64,000 nucleotides of DNA from the NCBI GenBank assembly GCA_963841425.1, contig CAWJCL010000002.1, positions 992,001 through 1,056,000 on the forward strand. The letters run 5' to 3'. The DNA is from DATEOR01 sp963841425. Lineage in GTDB: Bacteria > Actinomycetota > Thermoleophilia > Gaiellales > Gaiellaceae. A program made the position numbers and the translations under genes. Of this stretch, positions 59,232-64,000 are shown piece by piece (position 1 is the stretch's first letter; each line of letters begins with the position of its first letter). The notes beneath the pieces were generated by a model. That model had not been told where the DNA came from. It saw nothing but the letters and a program-made list of their open reading frames with translations, and made no database searches.

Positions 59232-60311
59232 CTAGGAAGCTCCGAGCTCGGAGTAGGTCTCCCGCCAGCGGCGGGCGATCGTGTCGGCGCCGGCCTGCTC
59301 GGCAACCCGGCGGCGGGCAGCCTCGCCAAGGCGGATGCGGAGCTCGGGATCCGCCGCGAGCACCGCGATCGACACGGCCAGCGCGTCCACGTCGCCGGGC
59401 GGGACGAGGAGGCCGTTGTCCTCGTGCCGGACGTAGTCGGCGATCCCGCCGACGGGCGTCGCGATCACCGGCAGCCCGAAGGACATCGCCTCGAGAAGGA
59501 CGAGCGGGACTCCCTCGCGCCGCGAGGGGAGGCAGAGCACCTGGGCCTCGGCGTAGCACTCGGCGAGCTCGGGTCCGTCCTTCACGCCCGCGAACTCGAC
59601 CGCTCCGGAGACGCCGAACTGCTCGACGTCGTCGCGAAGGACGCGCTCCTCGCCGTCGTACTCCTCCCGGCCGACGAACCGAAGGGTCGCCTCCGTTCCC
59701 GCCGCGCGGGCCTGGGCCAGCGCGGCGATGAGCTCGGAGCAGCCCTTGCGCTCGCCGTAGCGGCCGACGAACAGGAGCCGGAGAGGCCCGCCCTCCGCGC
59801 CCGGTCGGTAGCCGTTCGGGACGATGCGGATCGGATTCGGGATCCAGTCCGCCTCGATGCCGATCCGCCCGAGAGACTGCACCGACGTCGGCGAGAGCGT
59901 GACCCAGCGGTCGACGAACCGGTCGAGGGCGCGCAGGGCGCGGGCCCGCCCGGGCGAGCCCTCCGGGATCACGTGGATGTGGCCGAGCACCGTGTGGCCG
60001 CCTGCCTTGAGGACGGAAAGGAAGAGCAGGTCGCGGGCGAGCCCCGTGGCGGTGTGCGAGACGGAGTAGTGGACGAGCCGCGGCGCCTTCCGCGCCCAGC
60101 GCAGGAAACGAGGCAGGACGCGGGCCTGGATCCCGACCGCATCGAGGGACATGCGGCCGCCCACCTCACCGCTCTCCGGGCGCCAGAGGTCGAAGGCATC
60201 GAAGCGGCACCCGACCTCCTCCGCGTGAGCCAGGAGCCATTCCGCGAAACCTGCGACGCCGCCGACCTGCGGGGGGAGCGGCGCGACGAGCCCGACCGTC
60301 TTTGGAGCCAC
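59232..60311 (-). CDS. Family 4 glycosyltransferase
   Basis: 359 residues, ATG at 60311, 7 bp after the WbaP-like gene. Starts KTVGLVAPLPPQVGGVAGFAEWLLAHAEEVG; donor half LRLLFVGRYGERKGCSELIAAL and LCLPSRREGVPLVLLEAMSFGLPVIATPVGGIADYV. GT-B fold. As the gene just after the initiating transferase, it may add the second sugar; that is inference. Confidence 0.91.
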   Translation of the reverse strand: MAPKTVGLVAPLPPQVGGVAGFAEWLLAHAEEVGCRFDAFDLWRPESGEVGGRMSLDAVGIQARVLPRFLRWARKAPRLVHYSVSHTATGLARDLLFLSVLKAGGHTVLGHIHVIPEGSPGRARALRALDRFVDRWVTLSPTSVQSLGRIGIEADWIPNPIRIVPNGYRPGAEGGPLRLLFVGRYGERKGCSELIAALAQARAAGTEATLRFVGREEYDGEERVLRDDVEQFGVSGAVEFAGVKDGPELAECYAEAQVLCLPSRREGVPLVLLEAMSFGLPVIATPVGGIADYVRHEDNGLLVPPGDVDALAVSIAVLAADPELRIRLGEAARRRVAEQAGADTIARRWRETYSELGAS

Positions 60312-60318
60312 GGCCGTC

Positions 60319-61818
60319 TTAGTAGGCCTGCCGCCCCCTGAACACGGCAGGGATCGTGCGGGCGATGAGTCTCAGGTCGCCCCAGAGAGACCAGCCGCTG
60401 ACGTAGATGTAGTCGAGGTTGAGCATCTCGCCGAACGGGATGCTGCTACGTCCGGACACCTGCCAGAGACCCGTCATCCCGGGCTTGAGGGTGAGCCGGT
60501 GCCTGCCCCAGTCCTCGACGCGCTCGTCCTCGTCGAGCGGCAGCGGCCGCGGGCCGACGAGGCTCATGTCCCCCTTGAGCACGTTCAGGAGCTGGGGCAG
60601 CTCGTCGATCGAGAGCCGCCGCAATGTCTTCCCGAAGCTCGTGATCCGCGGGTCGTTCGGAATCTTGAGCATCCGGGCATCGCCGTTCGTCACGTGCATG
60701 TTGAGGTGGGCGACTTCCTCACGCCGCGTGTCGGCGTCGGCGACCATCGTCCGGAACTTGAACATCAGGAAGGGCTTGTCCCTGCAGCCCATGCGCAGCT
60801 GGCGGAAGAAGACCGGCCCCGCCGAGTCGAGCTTGATCTTGATCGCGATGAACGCGAAGACCGGTGCGAGCAGGAGCAGCGCGACCCCCGACAGGACCAG
60901 GTCGAGCGTCCGCTTGAGGAGCCTCGACGAGCGCGAGAGCTTGACCTGCGGCAGGCTGATCATCGGCAGCCCCTCGACCGTGTGGATCTCGACGCCTGGG
61001 CCGACGATCTCGAAGAGCCGCGGGACGATGTCGATCTGCACGGGCAGGCCCTTGAGCGAACGGATGAGGCGCAGAAGCTCCTCGTGCGACTCGTTGGAGA
61101 ACGCGACCACGACCCGTTCCACGTCGTAGGCGCGGACGATCTCCGCGAGGTCCTCCGCGGGGCCGAGCAGGGTCAGGTGCTCGAGATCGGCGCGCGGCGC
61201 CTTCGGCGAGGCGTCCACGAAGCCGACGAGGTTGACGCCGTACTCCGGGTGCTTCAGGAGCTTGCGGGCGACGAGCTGGCCAACGTCTCCGGCCCCCACG
61301 ATGATCGTGTTCTGGAGATACGAGATCGTCTGGCGGCACACGGCGCGCGCGCCGACGCGGCCGGTCGTGACGAACACGACGCCTGCACCCCAGAAGAAGA
61401 CGAGCTCGCCGAGCTTCGGCGACCAGAGGCCCGTGAGCCAGGCTCCCGCGTAGAGGATCCAGGCGCCGATAGTCACCAGGTGGAAAACACCCACGAATTC
61501 GTCCGCGGTCGAGTGGTCGGCCCGCTCCTCGTCGTTGTCGTAGAGCCCGTAGAGCTTCGCCACGACGATCCAGGCGGGAAGCGTGACTGCGAAGAAGAGG
61601 ATCCGGCCGGCGCTGACGCCGGCGCCGATCACAGCCTCCGCGAGGACGAATGCAAGTGTGAGCCCGGCGACGTCCGCGACGGCGAGCGCCCTCCGGATGA
61701 CCCATCCGCGCCGCCGCGAACCGGTCGGAGCGCGCTCCTCGAGGAGCTCGGCGACCGAGATCGCTCCCGCCTCGTCGAGGACGAGCGGCGCCGCAATAAC
61801 GGATCTGTCAGCGTTCAC
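60319..61818 (-). CDS. Polyprenyl-phosphate sugar phosphotransferase (WbaP/exopolysaccharide initiating type)
   Basis: 499 residues, ATG at 61818 (ATGA overlap). Four N-terminal membrane helices (about 40-150), a CoA-binding-3-like Rossmann domain (TIIVGAGDVGQLVARKLL, about 165-290), then a re-entrant helix and the catalytic bacterial sugar transferase domain: KRTLDLVLSGVALLLLAPVF, FKFRTM, RRLSIDELPQLLNVLKGDMSLVGPRP, GMTGLWQVSGRS. Starts the repeat unit by moving sugar-1-phosphate to undecaprenyl phosphate. Confidence 0.94.
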   Translation of the reverse strand: MNADRSVIAAPLVLDEAGAISVAELLEERAPTGSRRRGWVIRRALAVADVAGLTLAFVLAEAVIGAGVSAGRILFFAVTLPAWIVVAKLYGLYDNDEERADHSTADEFVGVFHLVTIGAWILYAGAWLTGLWSPKLGELVFFWGAGVVFVTTGRVGARAVCRQTISYLQNTIIVGAGDVGQLVARKLLKHPEYGVNLVGFVDASPKAPRADLEHLTLLGPAEDLAEIVRAYDVERVVVAFSNESHEELLRLIRSLKGLPVQIDIVPRLFEIVGPGVEIHTVEGLPMISLPQVKLSRSSRLLKRTLDLVLSGVALLLLAPVFAFIAIKIKLDSAGPVFFRQLRMGCRDKPFLMFKFRTMVADADTRREEVAHLNMHVTNGDARMLKIPNDPRITSFGKTLRRLSIDELPQLLNVLKGDMSLVGPRPLPLDEDERVEDWGRHRLTLKPGMTGLWQVSGRSSIPFGEMLNLDYIYVSGWSLWGDLRLIARTIPAVFRGRQAY

Positions 61819-62204
61819 GTACGTACCCCCCTCAGGTAGATCCCGGCCGCAACTGCGCTGCGGATCCGCTCCGGTGACGCCGAGCCGTCGGAAAGGTTCT
61901 GCCAGCGACCGGCGTGGAGCAAACGAAGACGATCCTCGCGAAGCGACACGTGCACCAGCGTCGCGCGCGCATCGCGGGCGAACTCGGCCGCCGCCTCGGC
62001 CTCCTCCGCGCTGTCGACGACGACCGCCGCCGGCTGCAGGAGCCGCAGGAAGTCGGCCGTGTCGCCTTGCCCTGCGGGAAACGCGCGCACCTCGGCGATT
62101 CCCTCGAGCGCTCCTTCAACCGCTTCGGCGAGGAGCGGGTAGCTCGAGACGACCGCCACGAGCGGGATTGCCAGTTCCGCCGCCGTGCGAGCCTCGGCGT
62201 TCAC
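61815..62204 (-). CDS. Small receiver-like protein (129 aa)
   Basis: ATG at 62204, overlapping the response-regulator stop by ATGA. Alternating strands and helices (AIPLVAVVSSYPLLAEAVEGAL, PAAVVVDSAEEAEAAAEFA, ATLVHVSLREDRLRLL) resemble a receiver fold with one possible phospho-Asp (VVVDS), but the acidic pocket and conserved Lys are not obvious. Possibly a degenerate receiver working with the LuxR protein. No firm family. Confidence 0.65.
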   Translation of the reverse strand: MNAEARTAAELAIPLVAVVSSYPLLAEAVEGALEGIAEVRAFPAGQGDTADFLRLLQPAAVVVDSAEEAEAAAEFARDARATLVHVSLREDRLRLLHAGRWQNLSDGSASPERIRSAVAAGIYLRGVRT

Positions 62205-62872
62205 GCCGTCCGCTCCATCTCGAAGACCCCGGACGACTCGAAGGCCGACCGGTAGAAGAGCCCGGCCGCCCTTCGGGAGGGAAGGTCGAGCTTGTGGAGG
62301 ATGTTCTGCATGTGGCGCTTGACCGTGAACTCGGAGATCGAGAGCGCCTGCGCGATCTGCCGGTTGCGCGCGCCCCTCGCGACGAGTGCGAGGACTTCGC
62401 GCTCGCGCGTGGAGAGGGTGACCGCGCGCTCGCGGGCCCGGTCGCGCTCCTCGAGCCCGTGCACCGCATCGATCATGAGCGTGGCGAGGCCGCGCGAGAG
62501 CGGCGCCTCCCCGAGGACGACGCCGCGGAGCGAACGGATGAGCCCCGCCGGCGAGATCTCCTTGGGCAGGAATCCTTTGGCGCCCGCCGTGACCGCGGCG
62601 AGCACCGCGTCACTCGACGCCTCGAAGCCCCAGACGATCATGCGCGTCTCGTAGAGCGGCGCGAGGCCCGCAATGGCCGCGACGCCGCCCGAGGGCGGGA
62701 GCTCGAGGTCGATCAGCGCGATATCCGGCTGCCGCTCCTCGAGCGTCTGCGTGAGCACGGGAAGCGTGGCCGCCTCGAAGACCTCGAAGTCGCTCTCGCG
62801 TCCGAGCAGATGTCTGACACCGGCCCTGAAGATCGGTCCAGCGTCGGCAACGACGATGCTTGTTCGCCTCAT
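62201..62872 (-). CDS. LuxR/NarL-family response regulator, first gene of the polysaccharide operon
   Basis: 223 residues, ATG at 62872. Receiver domain 1-125 with phospho-Asp in IALIDLELPPSGG and the conserved Lys in GFLPKEIS; LuxR HTH 150-215: LSTREREVLALVARGARNRQIAQALSISEFTVKRHMQNILHKL. No partner kinase in the window. Being first in a 14-gene overlapping chain, it probably controls its own operon. Confidence 0.92.
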   Translation of the reverse strand: MRRTSIVVADAGPIFRAGVRHLLGRESDFEVFEAATLPVLTQTLEERQPDIALIDLELPPSGGVAAIAGLAPLYETRMIVWGFEASSDAVLAAVTAGAKGFLPKEISPAGLIRSLRGVVLGEAPLSRGLATLMIDAVHGLEERDRARERAVTLSTREREVLALVARGARNRQIAQALSISEFTVKRHMQNILHKLDLPSRRAAGLFYRSAFESSGVFEMERTA

Positions 62873-63145
62873 CGAGCCGGCCGCTCCCGTTCGGCCGTGC
62901 CCGCGGCAGCCGCAACCTTCACGCCGCTCCTCTCCCTACCCTTGTGTTGACGCCAGTCCCAGTGGTGCTTTTCCTTCGGAAGAACCATCCAGAGGTCTCC
63001 CGGCCTCGCTAGCGGATGGTACTCCCGGTGGAGAACATGACTCTAAACCAATTTCTGCAGGCTTTCAACCCGTCTCGGAACCAGTGGGCGTGGTGCTTTC
63101 ACGGCGGTGGCTCCTCGGGCCCGACCGCGGTATCATGTGCAGCTC
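62873..63145. promoter_or_regulatory. Divergent control region of the polysaccharide operon
   Basis: 273 bp between the divergent starts. GTGGTGCTTT occurs twice (62962-62971 and 63090-63099), each preceded by CCAGT, giving a direct repeat 128 bp apart that may be regulator sites. TATCAT (63131-63136) is a possible -10 for the plus-strand gene, with the start codon about 10 bases later. No coding sequence supported. Confidence 0.45.
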
Positions 63146-63634
63146 GTGGTTGGGGGAAGGTTTCTGCGGCTGATCGGGGGAGCGGGTCTTCTCGCGTCCG
63201 CGTGCGTGCTCGTCTTCGCGCCGGCCGCCGTCGCCGCCGGGTCGCCGCAGGACAGCGGCGTCTACGACCAGTACACGGAGCAGATCCCGACGGCGGGCGG
63301 CCAGCACCACAGCGGCGGGACGGGCGGTCCCGGCTCCGGCGGCCCGTCGACCCCTGGCCCGACCGGAAGCGTCGTCCTCCCCTCGAACCTGAACCAGGAC
63401 GGCGGCAAGGACGCGAAGACGCTTCGCGAGATCGCCACGTCGCCGCGCTTCGGTGCGCCGACGCCCCACGGATCGCTGCCGGCGAGCTCGGCGAGCTCGC
63501 CCGCAAGCCTCTCCGCCGCGGTCGGCGCGGTCACGGACGGAAGCGACGGCCGCATGGTCGGCCTCTTCGTCGCCCTGCTCGCGGTGACCGCAGTCTCGCT
63601 GGGATTCGCCGCGGCTCGCCGCCGAGCCATCTAG
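63146..63634 (+). CDS. Secreted, C-terminally membrane-anchored Gly/Ser/Pro-rich protein
   Basis: 162 residues from GTG 63146, placing a signal peptide first (FLRLIGGAGLLASACVLVFAPAAVAAG). The middle is low-complexity (HHSGGTGGPGSGGPSTPGPTG, Ser/Ala-rich). The C-terminus is a hydrophobic helix and a basic end (MVGLFVALLAVTAVSLGFAAARRRAI). There is no LPxTG. Reads as a surface stalk or linker protein held in the membrane. Divergent from the polysaccharide operon. No family. Confidence 0.65.
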   Translation: MVGGRFLRLIGGAGLLASACVLVFAPAAVAAGSPQDSGVYDQYTEQIPTAGGQHHSGGTGGPGSGGPSTPGPTGSVVLPSNLNQDGGKDAKTLREIATSPRFGAPTPHGSLPASSASSPASLSAAVGAVTDGSDGRMVGLFVALLAVTAVSLGFAAARRRAI

Positions 63635-63666
63635 CCGGCGGGGGCGAGTACAGCTAACGCGGGGCG

Positions 63667-63684
63667 AGCTCCTTCGGGAGCTTT
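63667..63684. terminator. UUCG-loop terminator between convergent genes
   Basis: AGCTCC-TTCG-GGAGCT followed by TTT: a 6-bp stem closed by a stable UUCG tetraloop. It lies in the 134-bp spacer between the anchored protein and the GT2 gene and suits both. Confidence 0.7.
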
Positions 63685-63768
63685 AGACGTCGTCGCGGAC
63701 GGGCACGACATCGGTCCGTCCCGCGGGTCGTGCCGGCACCGCCCGTGTCGAGCGGCCGATGTGTTCCG

Positions 63769-64000
63769 TCAGCGAAGGTCTTTGTTGGATTCCATGTCGA
63801 ACCACATGGCGAAGAGCAAGAGCTGGAGCCCCGAGATGACGAGCAGGGCAACGAGGACGATCGAGGCACTCGTGATCGGGTTTCCCGCGATGCGGAGCCC
63901 GACTTCGAGCCAGCCGAGCACGAAGCCCGCGCCGAAGAGCAGCATCCCCAGCGAGTAGAACAGGACGAGGGGATGGAAGTCGCGGATGATGTACTTCTCC
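63769..64000 (-). CDS. Family 2 glycosyltransferase, C-terminal membrane part (start beyond window)
   Basis: Stop at 63769-63771; open to base 64000. The visible 77 residues read KYIIRDFHPLVLFYSLGMLLFGAGFVLGWLE, then two more hydrophobic helices and the end MWFDMESNKDLR. This is the paired-helix tail seen in polyprenyl-phosphate mannosyl/glucosyltransferase-like GT2 enzymes. The catalytic GT-A domain lies outside. Confidence 0.75.
   Translation of the reverse strand, partial: EKYIIRDFHPLVLFYSLGMLLFGAGFVLGWLEVGLRIAGNPITSASIVLVALLVISGLQLLLFAMWFDMESNKDLR

Overview
The window is very GC-rich, with densely packed genes, frequent GTG and TTG starts, many ATGA/GTGA/TGATG overlaps and few clear Shine-Dalgarno sites. 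Together with a cobalamin-dependent ribonucleotide reductase, class III cyclases fused to AAA/TPR modules and UXS/WbaP-type sugar genes, this points to a high-GC Actinomycetota chromosome, possibly class Thermoleophilia (Gaiellales/Solirubrobacterales). That is an inference: the window holds no rRNA and no intact tRNA.

Region 1 (1-8.1 kb) holds mixed metabolic genes: a secreted EEP-family phosphoesterase (cut by the window edge), a sulfite-oxidase-fold enzyme, a tiny membrane ORF behind an attenuator-like hairpin, two SnoaL-like proteins (the second at 9.96 kb), an NmrA-type oxidoreductase, an alpha/beta hydrolase, an alpha/beta hydrolase-adenylate cyclase fusion, a DUF899 thioredoxin-like protein and a coiled-coil membrane protein.

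Region 2 (8.1-22.3 kb) looks like an accessory, recombination-prone stretch. It has three more class III cyclases with different partner domains (one broken by two frameshifts), an Asp-box propeller, a PRC-barrel protein, an FTR1-like membrane protein, a lone M16 peptidase and an LCAT-like lipase. It carries a duplicated gene with a clean 120-bp internal deletion. Its two ends carry the same 23-bp sequence, which is the 3' end of greA, and a third, decayed greA tail lies inside.

Region 3 (22.3-31.6 kb) is more conserved: greA, nrdJ, a compact run of two VOC proteins plus a cupin and two small unknowns, UDP-xylose synthase, and a TetR regulator with an MFS efflux pump, each preceded by a related operator.

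Region 4 (31.7-35.8 kb) is a tandem array of four secreted beta-roll (RTX-like) paralogues. Each stop codon overlaps the next start. The last copy is broken, and the array ends at two related palindromes.

Region 5 (36-64 kb) is a surface-polysaccharide locus. A 16-kb, 14-gene minus-strand operon (62872 to 46737) begins with a LuxR response regulator and encodes the WbaP-type initiating transferase, glycosyltransferases, WecB, WecG/TagA, a Wzx-type flippase, an O-antigen-ligase-like polymerase with two inserted carbohydrate-binding-like domains, a terpenoid-cyclase-fold protein and a methyltransferase. Beside it lie two clan GH-A glycoside hydrolases, two polysaccharide-lyase-like secreted proteins, a second ligase with a TPR tail, a nucleotide-sugar epimerase, a methyltransferase, another glycosyltransferase and the tail of a GT2 enzyme. 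The genes together suggest lipid-linked synthesis, flipping, polymerisation or ligation, and trimming of an extracellular polysaccharide.

At least seven single-base frame breaks were found in otherwise well-conserved genes (near 11.41, 12.21, 34.97, 35.01, 35.14, 38.13 and 39.32 kb). Many sit in or beside short homopolymer runs, so assembly error is a serious alternative to gene decay.
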